Shown piece after piece: positions 1 to 8,175 of a stretch of DNA of 64,000 bases (position 1 is its first letter; every line of letters begins with the position of its first letter). A program made the translations under genes and the position numbers. The notes under the pieces were generated by a model. It searched no databases and was not told the origin of the DNA. It saw only the letters and a program-made list of their open reading frames with translations. This stretch comes from Brevibacterium jeotgali. Its GTDB lineage: Bacteria > Actinomycetota > Actinomycetes > Actinomycetales > Brevibacteriaceae. The DNA is taken from NCBI RefSeq assembly GCF_900169175.1, contig NZ_FXZM01000009.1, forward strand, positions 1 through 64,000. The letters are read 5' to 3'.

Positions 1-84
1 ATCTTTGCGCGCATCGATCGCCATCCTCGTGGCTCGCTCGCGTAGCTCGTCGGGGTACTTTCGTGGTGCGACCATGCCGCCCAT
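1..84 (-). CDS. IS3-family transposase OrfA, N-terminal fragment (cut by window edge)
   Basis: The minus strand from 84 encodes 28 residues including the segment APRKYPDELRERATRMA, the characteristic start of the helix-turn-helix OrfA protein of IS3-family elements. A GGAAGGATGG ribosome site precedes the ATG at 84; a second in-frame ATG at 75 is also possible. OrfA binds the element ends, and a programmed frameshift normally fuses it to the DDE-domain OrfB. OrfB would lie left of the window. The gene is incomplete only because of the window edge as far as can be seen. Confidence 0.75.
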   Translation of the reverse strand, partial: MGGMVAPRKYPDELRERATRMAIDARKD

Positions 85-127
85 CCTTCCGGGTTATCGA
101 TGTCTCCATTAAACCCGGGGCGATTCA
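1..127 (-). mobile_element. IS3-family insertion sequence, left end
   Basis: The element reads leftwards out of the window. Its terminal end lies at about position 127: on the minus strand it begins TGAATCGCCCCGGGTTTAAT, a typical IS3-family inverted repeat starting with TG. It is followed within 45 bases by the start of an OrfA-type transposase gene. Immediately to the right (128 onward) begins an interrupted hydrolase frame, which fixes the insertion boundary. The other end, the rest of the transposase and any target duplication lie outside the window. The family assignment comes from the OrfA N-terminus and the terminal repeat, not from a full element. Confidence 0.8.
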
Positions 128-661
128 CCGCAGCACCACTGGTTCCCGTGGGTCGCTAAGACGGTCGCCGGCGCCGAGGTCGTCGCACTGCCCGACTCCG
201 CCTCCCCCGATGCCGAGGCGTGGATCGGGGCCGCCGTGAACACGATCGGATCGCTCGGTCCCGAGGTCGCGGTCGTCGCCCACAGCCTCGGCTGCGTCAC
301 CGCAGTGCGCGCCGTCGAACGGCTCGCGGCAGGTAGTGCCGGCGGCTCGTTGGGTGCGTTCGTCGCGGTCTCCCCCTTCGCCGAGCCGCTCACACGCACC
401 GGCGACGCGGGCCTCGACGCGTTCGCCGCGGACGGCCTTGGTCCGTTCCTCGCAGGTGCCGATCTACCGGGAGCCGGCCCGCACCTCGGCGCCGTCACTG
501 TCATCCGCTCGGATGACGATCCCCTCGTCGCACCGCATCTGTCCGACGCGTTCGCCCGGAATCTGCAGGCGCGCACCGTGGTGGTGCCGGAAGCCCGTCA
601 CTTCCTCGCCGCACACGGCGTCACGGAACTGCCGGAGGTCGTGGAGGCGCTCACGAGGTGA
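128..661 (+). pseudogene. RBBP9/YdeN-like serine hydrolase, 5' end removed by IS insertion
   Basis: The frame is open from the IS boundary at 128 to the TGA at 661 (177 codons) and translates from its first codons into family sequence: PQHHWFPWVAK resembles the conserved 'SPxxHWFPWL' region near the N-terminus of RBBP9/YdeN alpha/beta hydrolases. The nucleophile elbow is AHSLG, the acid is in SDDDPLV, and the histidine is in EARHF. The usual first 10-20 residues (core strand and HG motif) are missing, and no start codon with a ribosome site lies next to the IS. The remaining 5' piece is expected beyond the other IS end. An internal ATG at 236 would give only 141 residues without the first strands, so a functional product is unlikely. 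Confidence 0.75.
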
Positions 662-833
662 GGGTCGGCGCCCCGTCCGCGGCGCCAGTGTGAGATCACG
701 ACCGGCGAAAGTCACAGCCAATCTTCACACCACCGACGAATGAAATCCTAACACTGCCGGAGAAATGACCACGCGCGAGCTCGAGAAGAGAGTAGTGGCG
801 TGCCGCATTGGCGGTCCACCGGGCGACGCCGGT

Positions 834-1928
834 TCAGGTGCGCAGGTGATCGCGGAGGCCGGGAATGGCGAAATCGATCAGACCGTGGCCTGTTGATTCG
901 ATCAAACCTGCGTCGATGAGGCGGGCGCGGTAGTTGCCGATGGTGTTGCGGGCATCGCCCAGGCGCCGGCCGATGTCGGCGGTTCTTGAGGGTCCGTCGT
1001 CTTCGGCCATGGCGCGGAGGAATTCCAGGTCTTTGGGGGAAACTGCAGCCAAGGCCGCGCCGATGACCATGCGGGTATTGCGGCGGCGGGCGGCAGATAT
1101 GGCTAAGTTCACCTGCTCGCCCTCCAGGGGCCCAGGCGCGGTCTCGGCGACCTGCCACAGATGGTAGCCAACAAGCTGGATCAGAAAGGGATAGCCCCCG
1201 GTCGCCTCGGCCGCGGTGCGTAACAGGCCCGAAGCAATCGGGGTCGGCAGGGCCGCGAAGACCTCTGCGTAGGAGGCTTCGACCTCGTCGACGGCGGCAG
1301 CGTGGAGATCGATACGGTCAGCCCGACGCAAGAAGGTGGCTACGCCCTCGTCGAGCAGGTCCGAGACAGCGGCTGGTAGACCGGCGAACACCAGAGCCAC
1401 CGGCAGCCCAGCGCGGATGAAATGTTGGACTGCGGCCGCCAGCTGGGCCAGCTCGTCCCGGTCGGCACCGTGGATCTCATCCAGGGTGATAGCCAACCCG
1501 GTGCCTTGAGCATCCAGCAGCCGCAGCGATTCTTCGCCTAGTTGGCGCCAGCTGGTCTGCTGATCCGGGAGCAGTTCGGTATCCACCGAGAACCCGGCGA
1601 TCCCAAGGCCGGTGATCCGACGTGTGGGTGGCCCGGAGCCGAGCTCTTCGACGAGCGGATGCATAGCGTGGCCGATCCGGCCGAGGAACCCGCGAGTGGC
1701 GGTCTCGGAGATCACCGCCCACCCGGCACGGCGTGCTTCGTCCTCGGCTTCACCGAGCATGACAGTCTTGCCCACTCCTCGCGCGCCGGTGAAGATCGTC
1801 AAGAGGCCAGGCGCGCCGGAACGAATCTGAAGCCCATAAGCGAACTCATCCAACAACCCTGCTCGGCCCACCAATAATGGTGGCTCGGCGCCGGCGGTCG
1901 GCCGGAACGGGTTCAGCGGTGTTGGCAT
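834..1928 (-). CDS. AAA-family ATPase with C-terminal winged helix (ORC/Cdc6-like)
   Basis: A 364-residue protein. Walker A is GARGVGKT at residues 48-55, and a Walker B-like strand ending in LDEIHG lies near residue 150. The C-terminal 60-70 residues look like a winged-helix domain (DIGRRLGDARNTIGNYRARL). This architecture matches bacterial ORC1-like/MalT-type ATPases that are often found singly near mobile DNA. Its target is unknown. The ATG at 1928 is preceded by a compact region of inverted and direct repeats, which suggests self-regulation. It sits between an IS-disrupted gene and a 2H phosphoesterase, with no operon partner. The function is inferred from fold only; a regulator or a remnant of an integrative element are both possible. 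Confidence 0.7.
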   Translation of the reverse strand: MPTPLNPFRPTAGAEPPLLVGRAGLLDEFAYGLQIRSGAPGLLTIFTGARGVGKTVMLGEAEDEARRAGWAVISETATRGFLGRIGHAMHPLVEELGSGPPTRRITGLGIAGFSVDTELLPDQQTSWRQLGEESLRLLDAQGTGLAITLDEIHGADRDELAQLAAAVQHFIRAGLPVALVFAGLPAAVSDLLDEGVATFLRRADRIDLHAAAVDEVEASYAEVFAALPTPIASGLLRTAAEATGGYPFLIQLVGYHLWQVAETAPGPLEGEQVNLAISAARRRNTRMVIGAALAAVSPKDLEFLRAMAEDDGPSRTADIGRRLGDARNTIGNYRARLIDAGLIESTGHGLIDFAIPGLRDHLRT

Positions 1929-1940
1929 CCCACCCTTTCA

Positions 1941-1996
1941 GTGAACACATGTGTACCTTGTGAGCGCGAGTGTACCTTGTGTACATAGATGTTCAC
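1941..1996. promoter_or_regulatory. Repeat-dense upstream region of the AAA ATPase gene
   Basis: Two perfect copies of GTGTACCTTGTG lie at 1951-1962 and 1970-1981, 19 bp apart. They are enclosed by an inverted pair, GTGAACA at 1941-1947 and TGTTCAC at 1990-1996. All lie 12-70 bp upstream of the ATPase start codon, where the promoter must be, so an operator for a dimeric or cooperative regulator (perhaps the ATPase itself) is a reasonable inference. Confidence 0.5.
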
Positions 1997-2043
1997 CGAA
2001 TATCGCTTCTCGGGATGGAGCGCGCGGAGTGCACCATAAGCGG

Positions 2044-2604
2044 TCATCCGGTGCCGGAGGCGTCGCTTTCTGCCGACCCCACCCCGGCTTCGTCGTTCCG
2101 ACTCGACTCGGCCAGGACAGTGAGCTCCTGGGTGCGTGGCCTCCAGTACGCCGCCCGGACAGCCGTGAGCTCCTTGAGGTGGGGCGAGGTCACCTCATCC
2201 AGCGTTCGGAGGTAGTCGGGGACGATCTCACGCGGCAGTCGCAGCCCCATCGACAGGTGCGGCGTCCAGCTGCGACCGCGACTGTCGGGGTTCAGCGCAC
2301 TGACCTCGCGGGCAGCCTGCTCCATCTCGTCCGAGGTCTCGAGCAGCCACGCGACAGTTCGCTTGCGCTTCGTTCCGAAGACCACCGTGCCGACCCGCCT
2401 GAACCGCGAAGGGATCACCGGTGGGAGCACCTCGGAGGCGCGTTGGACAGCGTCGACAGCCATGATCGGTGAGTACGTGACCGTGATGTGCGGTGTCTGT
2501 CCCTGAGCAGGGAACCCCCGCTCGGCGAGCCGCGCGAACACCTCCCGCACCTGCTGCTCCTCAGCCCGCGCAAGGTGCAGCAGGATGTTGTCCGGTGACG
2601 TCAT
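2044..2604 (-). CDS. 2H phosphoesterase superfamily protein (2'-5' RNA ligase-like)
   Basis: A 186-residue protein with the two signature motifs of 2H phosphoesterases: HIT at residues 39-41 (in HITVTY) and HLS at 116-118 (in HLSMGL). The spacing of about 75 residues is normal for the LigT/ThpR/YjcG group. These enzymes act on 2',3'-cyclic or 2'-5' linked nucleotides in RNA or on ADP-ribose 1'',2''-cyclic phosphate; the true substrate here cannot be read from sequence. It is transcribed divergently from the cupin-methyltransferase pair and shows no operon with the neighbouring ATPase gene. Confidence 0.8.
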   Translation of the reverse strand: MTSPDNILLHLARAEEQQVREVFARLAERGFPAQGQTPHITVTYSPIMAVDAVQRASEVLPPVIPSRFRRVGTVVFGTKRKRTVAWLLETSDEMEQAAREVSALNPDSRGRSWTPHLSMGLRLPREIVPDYLRTLDEVTSPHLKELTAVRAAYWRPRTQELTVLAESSRNDEAGVGSAESDASGTG

Positions 2605-2697
2605 CGTCCCTCGCTCCTCACTCTGGGCCTGATGCGATGCTCACAGGTATACCGCCAGAGCGCGAATTGACGCAGATCAAGGACTCCTGGCGTGAGT

Positions 2698-2714
2698 GCT
2701 CCCATACTGGGAGC
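2698..2714. promoter_or_regulatory. Palindrome upstream of the cupin gene
   Basis: A perfect inverted repeat GCTCCC-ATACT-GGGAGC lies 28 bp before the cupin ATG and just ahead of its ribosome site. CATACT inside the loop could act as a -10 element. The position fits an operator. No regulator gene is adjacent. Confidence 0.4.
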
Positions 2715-2741
2715 GAGCGACATCACACGGAGGGGCCCCAG

Positions 2742-3023
2742 ATGAAGAAGACCATTCCACTGGACGAGGGAACGGACCTCGTCGCGAAGAAGATGGTCGG
2801 GACGGGAGGAACCCCGTTCCCGCGGCACTCGGCGTCACATGAGTCGGTTCTGGTGATGGTGGACGGCAGCTGCACCATCACGTTCCCGCACGTCGTCCGG
2901 GAACTGCAGACCGGCGATACCTTCATCGTGCCTGCGCACGAGGTCCACCAGGTCGTCGGCACCCCCGACTTCGCGGCTGTTCACGTCATGCCGAAGAACA
3001 TCCGCTTCGCCTTCACCGCCTGA
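2742..3023 (+). CDS. Small single-domain cupin
   Basis: A 93-residue protein. The start at 2742 was chosen because ACGGAGGGG stands 7 bases upstream and the N-terminus MKKTIPLD leads directly into the fold; longer in-frame starts run through non-coding DNA. Residues 29-34 (HSASHE) and the later segment GDTFIVPAHEVHQV correspond to the two metal-binding cupin motifs, giving a one-barrel metal site. The reaction or ligand is unknown. Its stop overlaps the methyltransferase start by one base (TGATG), so the two are co-translated. It may act as a sensor, isomerase or dioxygenase; nothing visible distinguishes these. Confidence 0.75.
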   Translation: MKKTIPLDEGTDLVAKKMVGTGGTPFPRHSASHESVLVMVDGSCTITFPHVVRELQTGDTFIVPAHEVHQVVGTPDFAAVHVMPKNIRFAFTA

Positions 3024-3703
3024 TGGCGACTCCACCCATCAGCGGTCGCGCGCCTGCAGCGGCCGCGGGAACGCGCAGGGTCAGCAGCGCCTATGACACG
3101 CACGCAGCCGTTGTCACGGACATGCTCGGCACCACCGTGCACCGCGACGACCCGGACCGTGCCGTGATCGAGCAGTGGGCTGACGGTGTCAGCGGTCGGA
3201 TCCTCGATATCGGCTCAGGCACCGGTCGCTGGACAGGGCATCTCGCCGGTTTGGGGCATGAGGTCGTCGGGGTCGACCCCTCGGAGAAGTTCGTCGAGAT
3301 TGCTCGCCGCGCTCACCCCGGGGTCCCGTTCCGAACCGCAGCGGTGCACGATCTCGCCGAGTCCCACGAGCGGTGGGCCGGCTTCCTCGCCTGGTACTCG
3401 CTCATCCACCTCGACGCCGACGACCTGCGCACCGCCCTGTCAGTCCTCCACGATCGTCTCGAGGAGGGTGGGAGCGTCCTTCTGAGCTACTTCTCCGGTC
3501 CGCGGAGTGAACCCTTCCACCACCCTGTCGCACCCGCGTACCGGTGGTCGGCCGCGGCCATTGCGGAAGCGCTGAGCGATGCCGGTTTCCGTGTCCTGGA
3601 TCATCACCGCGGGAACTCCGCCGAGCACGCAGCGATCACAGCGATTCGGACGCACCCGGGCGATGTCCTCGTCCAAGGCCGGCCCGCGCCCCGCGAGGAC
3701 TGA
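3023..3703 (+). CDS. Class I SAM-dependent methyltransferase
   Basis: A 226-residue protein. Motif I (LDIGSGTGRW) is at residues 61-70. The acidic motif II residue that binds the SAM ribose is in VVGVDPS, and a motif IV-like WYSLIHLDADD follows. This matches small-molecule methyltransferases of the Methyltransf_11/25 type. The substrate is unknown. It is translationally coupled to the upstream cupin, so the two may act on the same compound. The C-terminus ends 3 bp from the convergent ytoQ stop; a short inverted repeat (GAGGC-TTAC-GCCTC) spans the two stop codons and may help end both transcripts. Confidence 0.8.
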   Translation: MATPPISGRAPAAAAGTRRVSSAYDTHAAVVTDMLGTTVHRDDPDRAVIEQWADGVSGRILDIGSGTGRWTGHLAGLGHEVVGVDPSEKFVEIARRAHPGVPFRTAAVHDLAESHERWAGFLAWYSLIHLDADDLRTALSVLHDRLEEGGSVLLSYFSGPRSEPFHHPVAPAYRWSAAAIAEALSDAGFRVLDHHRGNSAEHAAITAIRTHPGDVLVQGRPAPRED

Positions 3704-3706
3704 GGC

Positions 3707-4147
3707 TTACGCCTCGAGCACGTACCGCAGGGTCTCCACCACCTGGTCGGTGGTCGTGCACCAGGCCTGAGCCCCGGCGTCGACCTCCTTGAGGGGGTGG
3801 ATGATATCGGCGTCGTGGAGGGTCACGTAGGGCTTGCCCAGCGCGGAGCAGTAGCCGGCGTCGAAGGCGGCGTTCCACTGCTTGTACTTGTCGCCGAAGC
3901 GGACCACCACGAGATCGCTCTGCTCGATCAGCGTGCGCGTGCGGATCGCATTGACCTTGGAGGACTGGTGATCACGCCAGAACTGGCTGTCGTTCGCACC
4001 GAGGTGGTCACCTGCAGCGTCGCTCGCAGGGTGGTCGGTCACCGGCGCGGTGAAGACTACGTCCAGCCCGGCCGCTTCGGCACCGCGCTGGATCTCGTCA
4101 CGCCAATCGGTGTGGATCTCACCGGACAGATAAACGGAGAAAGTCAT
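3707..4147 (-). CDS. ytoQ: YtoQ family protein
   Basis: A 146-residue protein that begins MTFSVYLSGEIHTDWR, matching the start of Bacillus YtoQ, and matches that family in length. The ATG at 4147 was preferred over a longer frame to 4321 because GAGGGG precedes it and the upstream extension has no family sequence. The family is a Rossmann-like relative of nucleoside 2-deoxyribosyltransferase/TIR-like folds; its biochemical role is not established. The acidic and aromatic segments near WRDHQSSKVNAIRTRTL and VVRFGDKYKQWNAAFDAGY are the expected conserved core. A TAGAAT -10-like element lies on the minus strand at 4204-4209. Confidence 0.8.
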   Translation of the reverse strand: MTFSVYLSGEIHTDWRDEIQRGAEAAGLDVVFTAPVTDHPASDAAGDHLGANDSQFWRDHQSSKVNAIRTRTLIEQSDLVVVRFGDKYKQWNAAFDAGYCSALGKPYVTLHDADIIHPLKEVDAGAQAWCTTTDQVVETLRYVLEA

Positions 4148-4631
4148 GGTTTCAAGCCCCTCTTCGGATTGTGGATGGATCTGTTCTGCTTTCTGGTCCG
4201 CCATTCTACGAGTCCAGCGATAAGAACGAGCCTCCGGCACCGGGAGGCTCCCACTCAGGGCTCGGTCATAGATCAGTCGAACACACGTCAGACCGACTGA
4301 ACTTCTCTGCTGGCCACTCAACAGGAACGCACGGTCTGCGACGCGCTCTGGCTCGCCGAGCGTGAGATCCGCGCACTGCCCGGCTCAGACGTGGACGCAC
4401 AGTCAGTCGCAGCACGCGGACAACTCCGGGTTGCGCCGTGGGGCGAACCCATCGCGCCGCGCTGTTTCAGCCATGCTCATGCTCACGCGACCTGGAAAGC
4501 AGAGGATCATCTGAGTGCTCGGACCTGGTGAGGCCAGCAGCACCAATCACGTCCTCCTCCCCCAGGCTCACCGACGGAGATCGGCGAACGACGCAGTTAG
4601 AATCTCCTCATCTGAGAGGAAGTGCTGAGAC
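4148..4631. other. 484-bp region without an intact gene
   Basis: The left part holds the ytoQ leader and a hairpin (GAGCCTCC at 4228-4235 pairing with GGAGGCTC at 4243-4250). The middle holds a coding-like open frame described separately. The right end contains a TAGAAT element at 4598-4603 and a GAGAGGA ribosome site for the DUF1801 gene at 4632. Confidence 0.5.
4301..4531 (+). pseudogene. Possible gene remnant without a start codon
   Basis: This frame is open for 76 codons between stops and has protein-like composition, including ERTVCDALWLAEREIRALPG and a later histidine-rich HAHAHATWKAEDH stretch. It has no ATG and no ribosome site, and the family was not recognised. It may be the worn-down 3' part of a lost gene in this accessory region, or a chance GC-rich open frame. 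Confidence 0.25.
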
Positions 4632-4988
4632 ATGGCAACCATCACTGACCACGATTCCTACATCGCCGCTGCACCTGAGTCATTCCGCCCGATCCTCACT
4701 CACGTTCGGGGTCTCCTGAACGAGGCCCTGCCGGAAGCAGAGGAGATGACGGCATACAACATGCCGGGGTTCAGGATCCAAGGCACGGTCGTTGCGAGCT
4801 ACGCCGCGTTCAGCAAGCAGGTCGGCCTGTACTTTCTCGCCCCCGCGATCTCAGTTCATGCCAAAGAGATAGCAGAAGCAGGCCTCAAAGCGAGCAAGAC
4901 CGGAATCACCTTCGCACCGCGCAAGCCGGTCCCGGATGATCTCGTGACACAGCTCGCACGAGCATCAAGAACGTACGTTGACGACTGA
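4632..4988 (+). CDS. DUF1801 (YdhG-like) protein
   Basis: A 118-residue protein with the DUF1801 layout: an N-terminal helix (HDSYIAAAPESFRPIL), the LPEAEEMTAYNMPGF motif, and the central VASYAAFSKQVGLYF strand pair. The family is often annotated as iron chaperone or YdhG-like, but a biochemical role is poorly established. A TAGAAT -10 element at 4598-4603 and GAGAGGA at 4614-4620 support this start. It converges on ychF with a 44-bp gap and stands alone. Confidence 0.75.
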   Translation: MATITDHDSYIAAAPESFRPILTHVRGLLNEALPEAEEMTAYNMPGFRIQGTVVASYAAFSKQVGLYFLAPAISVHAKEIAEAGLKASKTGITFAPRKPVPDDLVTQLARASRTYVDD

Positions 4989-5032
4989 CACCCTCTGCCG
5001 CAGATTCGCGTGGATCCGGCGGTGAGAGGACA

Positions 5033-6115
5033 TCAAACGTTGAACCTGAATTCCACCACGTCGCCATCCGCCATGATGTAGTCCTTGCCCTCCATACGGA
5101 CCTTGCCCGCTGCCTTCGCATCGGCCATCGATCCCAGTGAGTCCAGGTCCGCGAACGACACGACCTCGGCCTTGATGAAACCCTTCTGGAAGTCGGTGTG
5201 GATGACGCCGGCGGCCTGCGGTGCGGTCCATCCCTTCCCGATCGTCCATGCGCGGGATTCCTTGGGACCAGCGGTGAGGTACGTCTGCAGCCCCAACGTG
5301 TCGAAGCCCACCCGGGCAAGCTGGTCCAGACCGGCTTCGTCCTGACCGCTCATCTCCAGCATCTCCGCGGCTTCCGCCTCGTCCAGCTCCGCGAGCTCCG
5401 ACTCGAACTTCGCGTCGAGGAAGATCGCCTCGATAGGAGCGACGAGCGCGCGCAGTTCATCCTTCTTCGCCTCGTCGGCCAGGATGTCGTCGTCGACGTT
5501 GAAGACATAGAGGAACGGCTTCGTCGTCATGAGCTGCAGCTCGCTCAGAGGCTCGACGTCGAACCCGTCGCCCATCGCCTGGAAGAGCGTGCGCCCCTCC
5601 TCGAGGATCGCCTGCGCAGCGGTCATCGCTTCGAGGACTGCGGCGTCAGTCTTCTTCTGCTTGACCTCCTTCTCGATGCGCGGCTGCGCCTTCTCGAGCG
5701 TCTGGAGGTCTGCGAGCACGAGCTCCGTGTTGATCGTGTCGATGTCGTCCGACGGTGAGATCTTGCCGTCGACGTGCACGACGTCCTCGTCCGAGAACGC
5801 ACGGATCACCTGACAGATGGCCTCCGCCTCACGGATGTTCGCTAGGAACTGGTTGCCCAGGCCCTCCCCCTCCGAGGCGCCACGGACGATGCCGGCGATG
5901 TCCACGAAGCTCACGGTCGCCGGAAGGATCTTCTCCGATCCGAAGATCTCCGCGAGCCGCCCCAGCCGGGGGTCCGGCAGCGGGACCACGCCCACGTTCG
6001 GCTCGATCGTCGCGAACGGGTAGTTCGCCGCGAGCACCTGGTTCTTGGTCAGTGCATTGAACATGGTCGACTTGCCGACGTTGGGCAGTCCGACGATTCC
6101 GATAGTAAGAGCCAC
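5033..6115 (-). CDS. ychF: Ribosome-associated ATPase YchF (Obg family)
   Basis: A 360-residue protein, the normal length for YchF/OLA1. The P-loop GLPNVGKS starts about residue 8, followed by switch regions ([32 protein letters not shown]), a coiled-coil arm in the middle and the C-terminal TGS domain (ending FRFNV). YchF binds ribosomes and hydrolyses ATP rather than GTP. The GTG at 6115 was chosen because the family starts two residues before the P-loop strand. There is no Shine-Dalgarno sequence, but TAGACT lies 8 nt upstream, so the mRNA is probably leaderless. The gene is divergent from rmuC. Longer in-frame extension toward 6790 overlaps rmuC and is spurious. Confidence 0.95.
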   Translation of the reverse strand: MALTIGIVGLPNVGKSTMFNALTKNQVLAANYPFATIEPNVGVVPLPDPRLGRLAEIFGSEKILPATVSFVDIAGIVRGASEGEGLGNQFLANIREAEAICQVIRAFSDEDVVHVDGKISPSDDIDTINTELVLADLQTLEKAQPRIEKEVKQKKTDAAVLEAMTAAQAILEEGRTLFQAMGDGFDVEPLSELQLMTTKPFLYVFNVDDDILADEAKKDELRALVAPIEAIFLDAKFESELAELDEAEAAEMLEMSGQDEAGLDQLARVGFDTLGLQTYLTAGPKESRAWTIGKGWTAPQAAGVIHTDFQKGFIKAEVVSFADLDSLGSMADAKAAGKVRMEGKDYIMADGDVVEFRFNV

Positions 6116-6123
6116 AGGAGGAG

Positions 6124-6129
6124 AGTCTA
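6124..6129 (-). promoter_or_regulatory. -10 element of ychF (leaderless)
   Basis: TAGACT on the minus strand, 8 nt before the GTG start and with no ribosome site between. Confidence 0.5.
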
Positions 6130-6157
6130 GTCGGTCGTGTCCGTGCCTCGTGCTTCC

Positions 6158-7303
6158 ATGGTCGTCATGGAAGCGATCACCCTCTCCGTGGCTCTTGTGC
6201 TCGTCCTCGCCGTAGGCATCGTGATCGGCTGGTGGCTTGGCAGCACGCGCGCGCGTGCGCAGACACAGGACAGGCTGGTCCGTGCCGAAACGACCGCCCA
6301 GATCCTGTCGGACCGGACGGAAGCGCTCGAGGCGGATGCCCAGGTCGCCGGTGAGCTCACTGCCGCAGTCGGTCCCCTCACGTCCGATGTGCGCTCCCTC
6401 GCCCAGCACGTGACGGGCCAGGACCGGCAGCAGGCGGCGAGGCTGGCAGGACTCGATGAGCAACTGCGGCAGCTCGCGCTTCAGAACCAGCGGCTCCAGA
6501 CCTCCACGCACGGCCTGCTCACGGCTCTGTCGTCCGGCAGCGGCCGCGGCGATTGGGGCGAAGTCCAGCTCCGGCGGATCGTCGAACTCGCAGGCATGAC
6601 GGAGCACATCGATTTCAACGTCGAGGTCTCCGCGACGACCGATGCCGGGCGCATCCGACCCGACATGGTCATCAATCTTCCTGGGGAGGCGCACATCGTC
6701 ATCGACGCGAAGGCACCCCTCAACGGCTTCGAAAGAGAGGCCGACGGTGCCGCAGCAGCAGGCGCACAGGCCCGCGCCGTGCGCCGGCACGTGACGGCGC
6801 TGTCGAAGAAATCGTACTGGCAGGCGTTCACTCCCACACCTCGCTTCGTCGTCTGCTTCCTTCCGTCCGACGGTCTCCTCGCGGCAGCCGGCCAGGAGGA
6901 TCCCTCACTGATCGACGACGCGCTGACAGCCGGAGTGCTCCTCGCTTCTCCGTCGACCCTGCTGGGCCTGCTCAAGACCGTCGCGCTCAACTGGCAGCAG
7001 GCGGATCTGAGCCGCAGTGCTCAGCAGATCCTGGATCTGGGCCGCGATCTCCACACCCGTGTCGTGACACTCACAGAACACCTCACACGAATGGGCTCGA
7101 GCCTCGACAGAAGCGTCGAGGACTACAACCGACTCGTCGGCTCCTTCGAGTCACGGTTCCTCCCCACAGCGCGGAAGCTGTCGGCCACCGGAGTCTCCGA
7201 CGCTGCACTCGTCGATCCGGAGGAGCTCTCCACACGGACGAGGGGCCTCACGGCACGCGAGTTCGGCGGCGCTGACCGCCCGCCCGCCGAACCCCAGCTG
7301 TAA
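6158..7303 (+). CDS. rmuC: DNA recombination protein RmuC
   Basis: About 381 residues. One N-terminal membrane segment (SVALVLVLAVGIVIGWWLG) is followed by a coiled coil rich in Q, R and A to about residue 125. The RmuC nuclease-like domain follows (GRGDWGEVQLRRIVELAGM, then PDMVINLPGEAHIVIDAKAPL). RmuC is thought to limit inversions by acting on DNA ends; it has a restriction-endonuclease-like fold whose acid and DAK motif are visible. The start is uncertain: GTG 6137, ATG 6158 and ATG 6167 are all in frame and none has a clear ribosome site. It is divergent from ychF. Confidence 0.9.
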   Translation: MVVMEAITLSVALVLVLAVGIVIGWWLGSTRARAQTQDRLVRAETTAQILSDRTEALEADAQVAGELTAAVGPLTSDVRSLAQHVTGQDRQQAARLAGLDEQLRQLALQNQRLQTSTHGLLTALSSGSGRGDWGEVQLRRIVELAGMTEHIDFNVEVSATTDAGRIRPDMVINLPGEAHIVIDAKAPLNGFEREADGAAAAGAQARAVRRHVTALSKKSYWQAFTPTPRFVVCFLPSDGLLAAAGQEDPSLIDDALTAGVLLASPSTLLGLLKTVALNWQQADLSRSAQQILDLGRDLHTRVVTLTEHLTRMGSSLDRSVEDYNRLVGSFESRFLPTARKLSATGVSDAALVDPEELSTRTRGLTAREFGGADRPPAEPQL

Positions 7304-7408
7304 AGGAACCGCACGCCCGCTGATAGCGTCCTGTGTGGCGCCGGGTTGCCTCGTCTTCTCGCACCTCGGTCGCCACTCCATGCTTCCGACCTCAGAAGGC
7401 AGTCGAAC

Positions 7409-8143
7409 GTGACCACCGATCCGTCCTCCGCCGGCGACTCCCAGCAGCGCGGCATCCTCCCGCCGCAGGCCCCCGCATACGGCCAGCAGCACACGCAGGG
7501 CCCCGGCTCCTGGCAGTCCGCCGGTGCCGCACCGAACAACGAGTACTTCGATTTCACGGACTACCGATTCCGTCTGCCCACTGCGTGGCCGAAGAGCCTG
7601 GACGCGGCGAAGCCGTCGTTCCGCAAGGGCTTCGGCAGCATCTTCCAGACGGCGCACATGCCGATGGACGCCCGGATCGGCTACTGGATCTGGCTCGTCG
7701 GATGCGTGTTCGCGATCGTGGCCTGGCTCTTCTCCATCGCGGTCATCGCGTTCGGTGTTCTCATCAACCCGTTCACGCTCGTGGCGACCGGCATGGTGGG
7801 CATCTTCGGCGGTGTCCGCTGGGGGATGGTCCTGCTCTTCGTCGCGACGATGCTCTTCGCGCTCGTGATGCTGGTCCTTCAGCTCTTCATGACCCTGAAG
7901 GTCCGCGAGGGCGCTGAATGGGCGCGTCTCGGGCTGACCGCCATCACGCTCGCGAGCATCGTCTACACGATCATCCTCACCGCCGCCGGACTCGAATCCG
8001 GAGGCGCGGGATCAGTCGTGACCAATATCCTGTCGTTCCTCATGGTCGCGTTCTTCTGGCTGCCCAAGGCCAACGAGTGGTTCCTCCGCACCACGGACGG
8101 CGGCACCCCTCCTTCGGGTCCGCGCCGTTCCGCGCGTCACTGA
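7409..8143 (+). CDS. Four-helix membrane protein of unknown function
   Basis: A 244-residue protein. The first 60 residues are hydrophilic and rich in proline, glutamine and glycine. A segment YFDFTDYRFRLPTAWPKS then leads into about four membrane helices between residues 95 and 220, ending in a short basic tail. The GTG at 7409 was chosen because AGAAGG lies 9 bases upstream. No named family was recognised. It follows rmuC by 105 bp on the same strand and is separated from the convergent lipoprotein gene by a strong palindrome. Confidence 0.7.
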   Translation: MTTDPSSAGDSQQRGILPPQAPAYGQQHTQGPGSWQSAGAAPNNEYFDFTDYRFRLPTAWPKSLDAAKPSFRKGFGSIFQTAHMPMDARIGYWIWLVGCVFAIVAWLFSIAVIAFGVLINPFTLVATGMVGIFGGVRWGMVLLFVATMLFALVMLVLQLFMTLKVREGAEWARLGLTAITLASIVYTIILTAAGLESGGAGSVVTNILSFLMVAFFWLPKANEWFLRTTDGGTPPSGPRRSARH

Positions 8144-8175
8144 GAGCACCAGACGGCTCTCTGCCTCACACAGAT

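Noticed and set aside
2493-3023. A longer version of the cupin reading frame starting at 2493
   Set aside because: The extension runs through the divergent promoter region and overlaps the 2H phosphoesterase gene; the ribosome site lies at 2727-2735 before ATG 2742.
2742-3703. Cupin plus methyltransferase as a new biosynthetic or defence system
   Set aside because: Two coupled genes without further partners or distinctive domains do not support a defined system; only a shared substrate can be suggested.
5033-6790. A 585-codon open frame extending ychF far upstream on the minus strand
   Set aside because: The extra 225 residues overlap rmuC in antisense and show no family sequence; the YchF start at 6115 sits two residues before the P-loop strand and has its own -10 element.
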